64,000 nt of DNA from Phoronis australis (lineage: Eukaryota; Phoronida; Phoronidae): contig NMRA01000169.1 in the NCBI GenBank assembly GCA_002633005.1, positions 475,387-539,386 on the forward strand. The letters are read 5' to 3'. Under the pieces are notes generated by a model that saw nothing but the letters and a program-made list of their open reading frames with translations, was not told where the DNA came from and ran no database searches. This document shows positions 1 to 9,661 of this stretch, one piece after another. The position numbers and the translations under genes were made by a program. The first letter of the stretch is position 1, and each line of letters starts with the position of its first letter.

Positions 1-722
1 CTCTGCACGGTACAAGCCCTCAAACCTGAAAACAAAAGGTCATGTGAAAACAGACATGATAGATTTCCATTTCAACATGTAATAGATTTCCGGAATACAT
101 ATGATACAGAGTAAACAAATAGTGTAATGGATATTTGTCACATACCCTTTGCCATTGGGCTTGGATTGTAATCTCAACTCACTAACCAATATCAAGTTGA
201 CAGCATAAACAGTCTGCATTGATTGATGTAACTGTCACTGATAAACCTGTTAGAAATCATTCCAAACAATGATAATGCTTTGATGTACGAAAAGATCCTG
301 AGTGCTACATGGAGTATCATAACACACATCACAACAAACAAAGATTAACCTGACTGGCGACTGCCGTGAAGTCGACATCGGCGAGTAGCTCAGTTAACAG
401 GCATCAGTGGAATAAACATGGAATAATCATTACAATAATCACAAACCTTACCTTTGTATAAGGTCGTGCTTACTTTCTCTCATAGAAGCACCCTTTTCAT
501 GCAATATCAGATTCAGTTGGCACAGCTGCAAGCCATTTCACCATGTATTTAAAGGTCTTGCGAAATCAAGGCTGCTTAATGTATCACCACTAGTACACGC
601 GCGCCCTCTAGTTATTGTAAATTTTCCGAATAGCCCCATTAACCAGTTTCAATTTCTAATTAATGGTAATCTCTTTTTGGGGTCCTCTTGCATTAAGTGT
701 TAGTTTTAATGCCTGTTTACAG
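1..722. other. COG8 intron, no feature seen
   Basis: Lies upstream of the first visible COG8 exon. I searched for the preceding conserved segment (EALELAAYVRRLE type) and did not see it, so the 5' exons are probably left of the window. Confidence 0.6.
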
Positions 723-884
723 GGAATTGTGTCAGAGGTCAGGAGGTCATGTCAGCTGATGTTGAATCAATTGCTGCAACAGTTGAGAACCAATCTGCAG
801 CTGCCGGCCTGCTTGCGTGTGATTGGGTACTTACGACGAATGGACGTTTTCACCGAAGTGCAGCTGAGGATAAAGTTTTTGCAA
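723..884 (+). CDS. COG8: COG8 exon (GIVSEVRR... to ...RIKFLQ)
   Basis: 54 codons, phase 0 at both ends. The acceptor is TTTACAG ending at 722 and the donor is GTGAGA at 885. It encodes the conserved [20 protein letters not shown] / [15 protein letters not shown] segment of the central COG8 helical region. It splices in phase to 1800. Confidence 0.95.
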
Positions 885-3800
885 GTGAGATTGAAATTTT
901 GCAGTACCTGATTTTATTACTCTTGGACATTGAGGTATCAATCAGTCTGTCATTTACACTCTGAATTATTTTTCTTCGCCTCTCTAGCGGTAACCTGCTT
1001 CACCATGCACAGAGTCTTAAAAGCACAAAAACTTGTTCAAAACACCCAAATTTTGGATTAGGGCACTTGATGTTACCACGGAATTCATATCCACTTTTTC
1101 ATTTGCTGGTTTATTGACAATATCGCAGCTTTGAAAGAGCTGAGAATATCATCAACACAATGTTCTTGTGATTGATTGTCCCAGTTAGCCAGCGCACTAG
1201 CTTGAGACAGTCAAAATGCCTAAGCTATGAGTAAGTCTTTGTTCAGCGGAGTACAAACAATTTCACACCCTGTTACATTAAGCTGATGCTTATCAAATCA
1301 CAGTGTTACTTTTTACTGTTTCGCCCTCTTGATGGACTAGTTAAATCAGTGGAAACAAAGTGTCCAGTTGAGAGTTCCTGAAATCCCTAGGATTACATCA
1401 TGGTGGTTTTGTGTTATGTTTTTTGGGTACAACTGAACTCAGTCAATTAACCAGCCTAGGTGATGGTATGTATGCTACACATACAGTGTGGTTGTAACAG
1501 AGTCATGAGTATGCTAGTTCCCTGCCTGATCAATAGGTGGCATTAGAGCTTTAGGCTGTTGTGGCATTAATAAGTGTGGAAATTTGCATTCACAAATATA
1601 TTGTCGTAGGATTGGCGACTGTATCGGTCTTTTTATGTAGCGCTTATCAAGTAAGTGAAAATACGACTTTGTCTTCCCATTGAAATCAGCCATGACTCAT
1701 CTGGGTAATGTAGTATTTTGATATCAGACTGTTCTTTATTTGGTACTATTCATCCTATTTCTCAGTTGCTTCTTGTGAGACCTTGTTTTTGTTTTCCAGG
1801 CTAGAGACACATGGTTTCAAGGGATACTGTCTGCGATTCCTAGTAATGATGGTAGGTGAACATGTTGAGGGGCTCACACTTGTGGCTGCTGTTTGTAAAT
1901 GTATCACCTTAACTAACTTGTACAAATTATCAGAGGGTGGAAACAATTCCATGGATGTGCCTCGTAATTCTAGCTGAGATCCTGTAAACCCTATATCGCA
2001 TCAGCTGATACTAAACCCATGGTGCAAATGCCCAGATGCTTGCCATTAAAGTCTGTACATGTACAAACTAGCCTGTTGCCATGGTAACAGCTATTCACAC
2101 CTCTTTGTTCCATCCAGCTTACACTCACATCACCAAGACGATAGAAACTAGCCGCGTACACTTGTTCGACATCATCACCCAGTACCGCGCAATCTTCTCT
2201 GATGAAGATCCCTTGCTCACCACGGTGAAGGAGGATGCACCAATAGAGGGAGCTCTCTTCCATGGCTGGGTTGTCCACAAGGTTGGTGTATTATCCAAAC
2301 TACAAAATATCTCCACTTTGGAGCACAAGTGTTAAGAATAGATTACCTGTGATAAGGTGACTTTCTGTGGCAAACTTGTTTGCCTGAAATTCTGTGACAC
2401 TTTGTCATATTTTGAGAATTGTGTGACAAAATATGAGAAATTTGCTGAGCCAGATGGTCTGTTAGTGTTTTGTTGTGTTTGCCATGTTGTCAAGCCACTT
2501 TGTTAAAACATTGTCGTAATAAGATTTGTACAGTACAAGACAAAAGTAATCAGACAAAATACCATTTTTCCGTCATGACGGCTAATTTACCTAATATGGG
2601 GAGGGAGAGCTATCCTTGCAGCAAAGTTCTAATTACAGAGTGGCTTAGTCACCTTACTAACTGTAATGTTAATTACAGAATGGGTTAGCCATATTACGAA
2701 CTGTAATATCAATTACAGAATGGCTTAGCCATCTTAGCAACTGTAATGTTAATTACAGAATGGCTTAGTCACCTTACTAACTGTAATATTAATTACAGAA
2801 TGGGTTAGCCATGTTACTAACTGTAATGTTAATTACAGAATGGCTTAGCCATCTTACTAACTTTAATTAAATGTTAATTACAAAATGGCTTAGCCATCTT
2901 ACTAACTTTAATTAAATGCTAATTACAAAATGGCTTAGCCATCTTACTAACTCTACTGTTAATTCCCCTTCATTCTCAGTCATCAGGGGAGACTACTGTG
3001 ATGATGAATTTGATATGATGGAATTCTGGGTAATTTCATTTGAAAACTGTAGTACCGTGTTGTACTGTTAATTTCTGTAGCTTTTGAAAAAAGAACTTTG
3101 CACAATGTGATAGAGGTGAGTTCTTTTTCTTTTCCTGAAACAGTGAGGTGCAGGTTCCAAAACTAATCGGGTGCAGACCAGAACAGTGATGTGATTTCTG
3201 GCCCTGAAGTAGAATAAATTTATGCATTAATGTGGTTAAGCCTATGAGAAATGAAAACTAATTTTGTTCGAAATTGGTGATTTTTTCCAGACCTTTTGAT
3301 TTCATACGAAATGTTTACTTTTGATTTTGAATATCTTTACGGACATGCCAGTTTGTGTGTTTCTGTTATGAAGCCTCTTGCTATTCATCTTAGGATGTTT
3401 TTGTCAAATTGTATGAGCTGATAAATCACCAGCTCTGCACATATGTGCCATTTGGCTCCTTTTCCACGATTGTCATTTTTTTTTTTTTTCTGTTTACCGT
3501 CGCAGTTTTTGCCTGCCAAGGACTTTGACGAATTTCAATGAAATTCCTCACCGTTTTTGAGTACTATACCAGTGTATAATCCTTTGTGACCACATCACTT
3601 ATTTTCATTTCAGGTGTCCCAGTTTCTGACCACTCTGGAGCATGATCTTGAACAAGGGGTTGGTGGTCGTCTGGACTCGGTTCTCGGCCAGTGCATGTAC
3701 TTTGGCCTCTCTTTCAGTCGTGTCGGAGCTGACTTTCGGGGCCTCCTGGCTCCAGTCTTTCAGAGATCGGCACTGAAGCTATTTGAGGCTTCAATTAAAG

Positions 3801-6800
3801 AAGCCACTGTAAAGTAGGTTGTATTACATTGCTTTTAGGTACGGGAAGTACTCTCTGTTCAATTTTACATGCCATGCATTATGAGGATAATTTGCAATTC
3901 AGTATATGCCAAAAATAATGTGGCAAAACTTTATGGGAAATCACGTCACGAAAGCTGAATTCAAGTTGAATTCATGATCATAGAAATGGCATTACTTTCG
4001 GTGAGAACTGTTTGAGAAAAGGAGTGAACATGGTTTGACAATGCCATCTATGGGAGGCAAAATACAAACCAGTTAGGGATGGGCACGCATACTGTGATGA
4101 AGCAGACATCTAAAAATCAATGAAAGACTTTGCATCAGTTTTAGCCCGTCTGTGGTAAATTTTCTTTTTTTCAACAAAGGAGCATCTGTATTCCTCATTT
4201 ATTTTTTTCTATTTAGTGTAATATTTAAAATGAGTGGCAGCAATTATTTCAAGAGGGCCCTCAACAACAAAATGTAAAACAGTGAATATAATAGTAAAAC
4301 ATTCATTAGGTACATTTAAGAAAGAAGTAGTTAAAATTGGTTGAGAATATAGGGAACAAAACAGCTTATTATTCAAAATGACTTATTCTTATTGAAATGA
4401 CCTGGGCAAAAAATGAATTTCAGGCCTCAAAAGGGAGGCCCCTATATTAATTAGGAAGGCCCTGCTCACCATCCACCTTAAGGTGGGGCTCCGCTCTCCG
4501 GCCGCCTTTCGGTGAGGCCACCTATATTAATATGGAACACCCCATTTTTGACGCCCGCAATTCAATTTCTTGCCTAGGTCATTTTAAGTACTAGTCCACG
4601 AGAGCACCAGCCATGAGCGGCAAGGTGGGGGTCAGCCGATTTTCACCAAATTTGGCACATAGGTAGTCGTATGGGATCTATAAACAGTGGTAAAATATTT
4701 CCTCAAAATATTGCGTTTTTCTAAAGTTATAGGCTCAAACACATTTTACGGCTTCGCAGCCATGTTTTCACGGTATAAAAACTGTCCAGTTTTAACTGTT
4801 CATATTTTTCCTTGAATGAAAGCTATTGATTTATTATTCACTTGGCATTGTTTAGTGGTGCCTGTAGATTGTTACACAGATGTCTTGAAACACGATTCCG
4901 ATTTACCACCCTCATTTAGTAGTTTTACTACACTGCCCCCCGTTATGCCATTTTGAGGTTGTGTTCAGTACACTGCTGTACCAAATCTGCCCCCACTGNN
5001 NNNNNNNNNNNNNNNNNNNNNNNNNNNNNNNNNNNNNNNNNNNNNNNNNNNNNNNNNNNNNNNNNNNNNNNNNNNNNNNNNNNNNNNNNNNNNNNNNNNN
5101 NNNNNNNNNNNNNNNNNNNNNNNNNNNTGAATTTTTTAGGCATTTACTATTTTACAGTATTGAAAACCATGTGCTGGAATGTTAATGTTTTGTGCTTTGT
5201 TTTTGACAAATGTATATGTTCATCTGTGTTAAGGAATATTCAGCCATTTATTTTAATTGTTTTGTTCACAGAGTGCCACGCTGCAACCTCCACTGTCGCT
5301 GTTGGATTTCCCTCCTTTGGCTGTCTACTGCAATGGTGTTCTCACTGCCTTTAACGACCTGAGACTGTGTTCTCCAATCTCACTGGCTGACAACATTGCC
5401 AATCAGCTTCAAGAGTCTGTCGTCAATGTAGCCTCGACCATTTTGTCATTTCATAGGTTAGTACGGTTGCTCAGAATCTTTGTATTAAGTGACTGCTGTT
5501 TGGGGCTATTGGTATCTTACCAATGACAATTTTCCTTGCTGTGACTTAACTTTTGAAATTTAATGAATCCTATTTTCAAGGACAGTAGATATAGTTTTAG
5601 ACAGGAAAACATTGTTTTGATTTCTGGATAATTTTCCTTCCACAGAGTTCCTTTACAATCATGTTCTACGCTTAACAAAACTGGACTTCAACACAATTGT
5701 AACTTCAACCACTGTAAGGAACATCTGATATTTTTAACAGTAATAAAATTTTCTGTTGCCATGTGTGATGCCAACACATTTTGACAATGTTCTGTATAAT
5801 TTCTAAGAAACTTGAGACTATCATTTCTTGGTAAATGTATTGTCAAGTTGCATTTACTGGAGTCACTTTCAGTAGGCCTAAGTTAATCACTCTGTCTTCC
5901 TTTCCATGTTTGGTCTTCGCTGCATTCCATAGATGCTGCATCTGCATAACACGGCCAATCTAACTCCATTGCAGAACTGAAGAGGGCGCCTTCAACCAAC
6001 ATGAACAGGAACTCTTCACTCGTCTGTGCAGCGTATTTGCCGACGACTTTCTTCCATTTGTCAACAGGTGTCTCCAAGCACTGTTTCCACCTATGCAGAT
6101 CGCTCAGATTCTTGGTGTCTCCTTATCTGAGCTAGCTAAAATGGTAAGCACCTTTCGATGTCTCATGGGGAGAGACGTGGTAAGTCATGGATTATTCCCA
6201 ACTTTGACCCTTATTCACCAAATATTATTACACGACTGCAATACTTCTCTTATTGGCTGAAATGCTGTCAATAACTTCCAGTATACCATAACATTGACCA
6301 ACCTGTTAGCAGAATTTCACCTTTTTATTGATAGCGCCTGGTCTTCAGATGTCGTTTTTCACAATCTGACCAATCAGACACTGGAGAAACCATTAATCGA
6401 AGCGAGTAGACAATGTATGTACATCAGAGCAGACAAGAACAAGCTAATCTAATAAAACATATATTGAGCGGACCCTCCAGGCAACATTGCTCTTCCTTAG
6501 TCCAAATGACCTATTATGACCGTGGTCATATTTGACTTCAGAGTCCCATTCCACTCGCCTTTGGCAGTTCTTTTGTCAAAATCTTTATTAATTAGACCAC
6601 TTTCAAGTGAATAATTGACTAGATGTTCCGTGCATGGGTTTGAAGCAAGCTTTATTTCTGGGCTTGTGGAGAATATTTTGTTATTGCATGACATGTTCTG
6701 TACATGGATTAGGAATAAGCGTTGTTTCTGGATGTCAGGTGAACATTTTGTTATTGCAAGACTGATTGGTTTTCGCAGATTAGTGTTCGTTTTGCAACAA

Positions 6801-8049
6801 AAGGCAGTTTGAGATGGAATTAATTATACTATATGTATTACCATCCGTTAGTATTTGGTGACAATGTACATGATTCCATCTCTTCATTGAAAGTCTGGCA
6901 ATTTCGGAGTTTCCATTTGTGGAAATAAATTAAATGCCTGATTAAGGACAGGTGGCAAAAATGTAATTTCCAATAGTAGGTCATATTGCGAGTTCATGCA
7001 TGTGTTTGGAAGCAATCATCAGCAAAGATTACTATTTATGTACTTTTTGTGAGACATTCTATGAAAATGGAGTCTCGTCATGAAAAACTCACAATATACA
7101 ATCCGAGTATGAATCTTCTGCATAGGTGCGGGAACTGGTTCAGCAGACCAATATTTTCTATAAAGTATGTCTAAAAGGTATATCAAGGTCTCTAGAATGC
7201 ACCAAATGAGACTTGAATTCTCAAAATTTTATGGGGAAGAAACCCAACTCCCTTTGTGTATCCTTCCCATAGAGTTGCTTCGGACACCACAGTTCTGTAC
7301 AACTAGATGAATTTGTTCCACTTCAGGGAAACATTGGTATCATTGACTGCACAGTGGCGCTAAAACCTCTGGAGCATCTGTTGCCAGCCAAGAAAGAAGA
7401 AGTATCAGAGCTTCCTATTGGCAAACAGCCGGTGTTTACCCTGGATACAGACTCCACTGATGAATCAGAACAGTCGTTGCGTAAGGAAAGTCCACCAAGC
7501 GCAGAGAATGAAGATGAATCAATACAAGCTGATAAGGATGGGCCGGAAATTAATGCAGCTTCAAAGCAATCCGACAGTTCCATAGAAAGCCATGACAAAC
7601 TTACAAAAACTGCAGACATTTCTGTGATGGATGGAGATAGCATTGTGCATACACCTCAGTTGGTTACTGCAGAGACCACTGTTCCTAATGCAGACAGTGA
7701 AGTGTCTGGTGGTGTGAGAAATACTGTTGACTCACAGATACAGCTGGTGGGAAACACAGATGACGCCTCAAAATCACAAATCGTTTCTGGAAGCATGGTC
7801 GACATAAACTTTGCAGATATGGGGAGTGAGCAGGGGACGTTAGACTCAAACAGTATAAAAAAATCTGATGCGACAAACTCACAGGCTTCTACAACAGTGA
7901 CGTCATCGCAGGTCCACCAGACAAGTCAACAGGGGTTGTTAGGATCAGCTGCGAGTCCGTCTGGTTCCCAAATGTTTCAGATTCCTCCAGAGATACAAAG
8001 ACTGTTGGATCAGACAAATGATACCTCTCCAACAGAGGGAGCTACATGA
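723..8049 (+). CDS. COG8: COG8, conserved oligomeric Golgi complex subunit 8 (3' part, six exons visible)
   Basis: COG8 belongs to lobe B of the eight-subunit COG tethering complex, which acts on the cytosolic face of the Golgi in retrograde vesicle traffic and so in glycosylation. Six exons were joined: 723-884, 1800-1851, 2118-2281, 3614-3813, 5272-5456, 5975-6143, followed by the terminal exon 7327-8049. Strongly family-like stretches include [79 protein letters not shown] and [19 protein letters not shown], in the order seen in vertebrate COG8. The N-terminal exons lie left of base 1. One internal exon is missing: exon 3614-3813 ends in phase 2 but exon 5272 needs phase 0. The C-terminal tail is long, acidic and Ser/Thr-rich and poorly conserved. 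Identification is from recognised sequence; no alignment was run. Counting the terminal exon, seven coding blocks are listed separately. Confidence 0.95.
1800..1851 (+). CDS. COG8: COG8 small exon ([17 protein letters not shown])
   Basis: A 52-nt exon, too short for ORF finding. The acceptor is TTTTCCAG and the donor GTAGGT. It enters in phase 0 and leaves after one base, which completes Ala with exon 2118. The peptide [17 protein letters not shown] corresponds to the family segment (K)FLQARDAWLRSILTAIP. Confidence 0.93.
2118..2281 (+). CDS. COG8: COG8 exon ([18 protein letters not shown]...)
   Basis: The acceptor is CATCCAG and the donor GTTGGT. It encodes [33 protein letters not shown] and [10 protein letters not shown], a highly conserved COG8 block. 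It ends in phase 0. Confidence 0.95.
2641..2965. repeat. 40-bp satellite, eight units
   Basis: Units begin at 2641, 2681, 2721, 2761, 2801, 2841, 2886 and 2931 with TGGSTTAGYCAYnTTACTAA and end AATTACARAA. The first five are exactly 40 bp. The sixth and seventh are 45 bp, from an extra TTAAATG segment. It lies in a COG8 intron. Confidence 0.95.
3614..3813 (+). CDS. COG8: COG8 exon ([18 protein letters not shown]...)
   Basis: The acceptor is ATTTCAG and the donor GTAGGT. It encodes [40 protein letters not shown] and [18 protein letters not shown]. It ends after two bases of a codon (phase 2), so the next exon must begin with one base. The next recognised exon does not, which shows that an exon lies between them. 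Confidence 0.95.
4195..4290 (-). mobile_element. LINE 3' tail remnant
   Basis: On minus it reads TTGTTGTTGAGGGCCCTCTT, a gap, then CCACTCATTTTAAATATTAC. The same tail is at 42447-42520 (plus) and 43641-43680 (minus). Confidence 0.6.
4395..4585. mobile_element. Fold-back MITE, about 190 bp
   Basis: The left arm AAATGACCTGGGCAA and the right arm TTGCCTAGGTCATTT are inverted copies. The similarity continues inward through GAATT, CCTATATTAATTAGG/CCTATATTAATATGG-type sequence for about 60 bp per side. Confidence 0.7.
4999..5127. other. Assembly gap (129 N)
   Basis: A run of N inside a COG8 intron. A COG8 exon required by phase is missing between 3813 and 5272 and may lie here. Confidence 0.99.
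5272..5456 (+). CDS. COG8: COG8 exon ([18 protein letters not shown]...)
   Basis: The acceptor is TTCACAG and the donor GTTAGT. It encodes [40 protein letters not shown] and an amphipathic helix ending LSFHR. The last Arg codon is split AG|A with exon 5975. Confidence 0.95.
5457..7326. other. COG8 introns around exon 5975-6143
   Basis: Apart from the small exon, these introns are AT-rich and hold nothing I can name. Confidence 0.6.
5975..6143 (+). CDS. COG8: COG8 exon ([18 protein letters not shown]...)
   Basis: The acceptor is CATTGCAG and the donor GTAAGC. It encodes [20 protein letters not shown] and [20 protein letters not shown], the C-terminal conserved block of COG8. It ends in phase 0 after Met. 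Confidence 0.94.
7327..8049 (+). CDS. COG8: COG8 terminal exon with divergent acidic tail
   Basis: The acceptor is CACTTCAG. Translation begins [20 protein letters not shown], equivalent to the family's GHVNIGAIQEPLAFILP region. About 200 low-complexity residues rich in Ser, Asp, Glu, Gln and Thr follow, up to a TGA at 8047-8049. The tail is much longer than in the vertebrate protein and shows no domain I recognise; it is probably disordered. Confidence 0.9.
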   Translation, partial: GNIGIIDCTVALKPLEHLLPAKKEEVSELPIGKQPVFTLDTDSTDESEQSLRKESPPSAENEDESIQADKDGPEINAASKQSDSSIESHDKLTKTADISVMDGDSIVHTPQLVTAETTVPNADSEVSGGVRNTVDSQIQLVGNTDDASKSQIVSGSMVDINFADMGSEQGTLDSNSIKKSDATNSQASTTVTSSQVHQTSQQGLLGSAASPSGSQMFQIPPEIQRLLDQTNDTSPTEGAT

Positions 8050-8133
8050 TAGGAAACAATTGGTCATCTTGATTCATTTCTGTTGGTATATCTGGTAATC
8101 TTTTTATGGCTAAACAAGATAAATTTGGTGATA

Positions 8134-8139
8134 AATAAA
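8134..8139 (+). terminator. Poly(A) signal of COG8 (AATAAA)
   Basis: A canonical AATAAA lies about 85 bases after the COG8 stop, followed by a T-rich stretch. It is the likely 3' end signal. Confidence 0.65.
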
Positions 8140-8379
8140 GTTTATTCATAATACAAAATGCACTTAATATTCCGTTGACAGTGTCCATTGCAAACATCAT
8201 TAGTCCTAACATCATTTCTAAAATCAAGTGGTCTGTTTACACCAATCTCTAGCCTATTTAGCACAGCGTTTCAGTCGGTGACCTTTACAGCCATCTTCAG
8301 GTGGTGCAGTGTCACTAGACGAACAAGCACAGGTGTATAGTATACTCACAGTAGTTGGTAATGAGCACTTTTCTTGGCG

Positions 8380-8450
8380 CAAGCTGGGATTGAACTAGGG
8401 ACCGTTAGATTGCCAGTTCAGTACTCTCACCATTGACCACCATGAATGTA
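8380..8450 (-). repeat. tRNA-derived SINE remnant
   Basis: GGGATTGAACTAGGGACCG reads on minus as a degenerate B-box (GGTTCAATCCC type) preceded by an A-box-like stretch. It resembles a decayed tRNA-like SINE head. The preceding 8230-8330 text (ACAGCCATCTTCAGGTGG) is also repeat-like. Confidence 0.4.
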
Positions 8451-9101
8451 CAGCACACCCGTGCTCATTCTTCTAAGAATGACGTAACACATGGAGATGG
8501 CTGGAGAAGTGACCAGCTGAAATGCTATGCAAATGTAAGTGGGCTAGGGGTTGGTGTAAATAGATCAATATATTTTAGAAACGATGCCACCCAATTACCA
8601 CCTCAAAGCCATTTTAGGAACACATCTTTACTCCTGCTTTGGACAAAGAAAACTTTATTAAAGTCGAACAATACTTCAGCTATGAAAATTCATGAATTAA
8701 GAGTTAATGTTTTTCTGTACTTGTCTTCACCATATCTATTCCATTTATAAAGTAAAGTGGTCACAATTAACATTGCTATTGCACAAACAAAGCACCGAGC
8801 CATATCAATAACATATTTGAACCAGAATATGGTCTTGTTTCTGGCAATAGTCTGATATAACATAACCGTATTTTGAGAAAACTGGTTCTCAAAATTCGGG
8901 CCCGCTATATCAGACCATTACCCTTGTTCCTTGCAAGGCATACTAAACTGGCACAGACTTCATACAAAATCTTTCTCCGACTTTAAATAATATTGTTTGC
9001 AAAGACTGAAAGTGCTCTTGCTTAAAAACGTGGCATATAATATTGGTGACCTAACACAGTTTTCTAGCTGTGAGGCTATGCAAGCAGACATCAAGCCACT
9101 G

Positions 9102-9287
9102 TGGGGCCCTACAGGCAGACATTGAGCCAAGGTGGGGCCCTACAGGCAGACATTGAGCCAATGTGGGGCCCTACAGGCAGACATTGAGCCACTGTGGGGC
9201 CCTACAGGCAGACATTGAGCCAATGTGGGGCCCTACAGGCAGACATTGAGCCAATGTGGGGCCCTACAGGCAGACATTGAGCCACTT
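9102..9287. repeat. 31-bp minisatellite, six units
   Basis: Unit TGGGGCCCTACAGGCAGACA followed by TTGAGCCAATG, starting at 9102, 9133, 9164, 9195, 9226 and 9257, with a degenerate partial unit before. It lies between the convergent ends of COG8 and TNNI3K. Confidence 0.95.
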
Positions 9288-9357
9288 TGCTCAACTTCTG
9301 ACCAACAGGCTTAAATTAGATCGAACACAGTCAAAACATTGTCACGTGTCATCGACA

Positions 9358-9363
9358 TTTATT
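9358..9363 (-). terminator. Poly(A) signal of TNNI3K (AATAAA on minus)
   Basis: TTTATT on plus reads AATAAA on minus, about 155 bases past the TNNI3K stop. It is the nearest canonical signal I saw. Confidence 0.55.
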
Positions 9364-9516
9364 TAGTGAACATTTCTAACTGCGGAGAAGGCAAAATTAC
9401 TGCCTTACATCGTTTTTAAGACAAATTTCCTGTCATAGACATGAGAACTACAAACGGCTGCAGCAATAAATATCAATAGCATATCACACATATCTGACAC
9501 TGTTCATTCAGAGCTC

Positions 9517-9661
9517 TTAGTCTTCCTCTGGCTTGGAAGCAGGAGGCCAGTGAAGACCAGGGTTAAGACTTGATGATACACGTAGTGTGCTCAGTGGATC
9601 CGAGACGTAACCGTTCTTGTCCAATGGGAGACGCCGGCGAAAGTCTTCCAACGACACACCA
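9517..9661 (-). CDS. TNNI3K: TNNI3K exon 21, terminal
   Basis: The acceptor is TGTTTCAG and the stop TAA is at 9517-9519. It encodes [31 protein letters not shown]. The DKNGYVSDP motif matches the vertebrate C-terminus DKYGYVSDP, which confirms the last exon. Confidence 0.95.

Larger units (their letters stand above)
8140..9357. other. Intergenic stretch between convergent gene ends
   Basis: Contains a SINE-like remnant and the 31-bp minisatellite. No coding sequence recognised. Confidence 0.65.
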
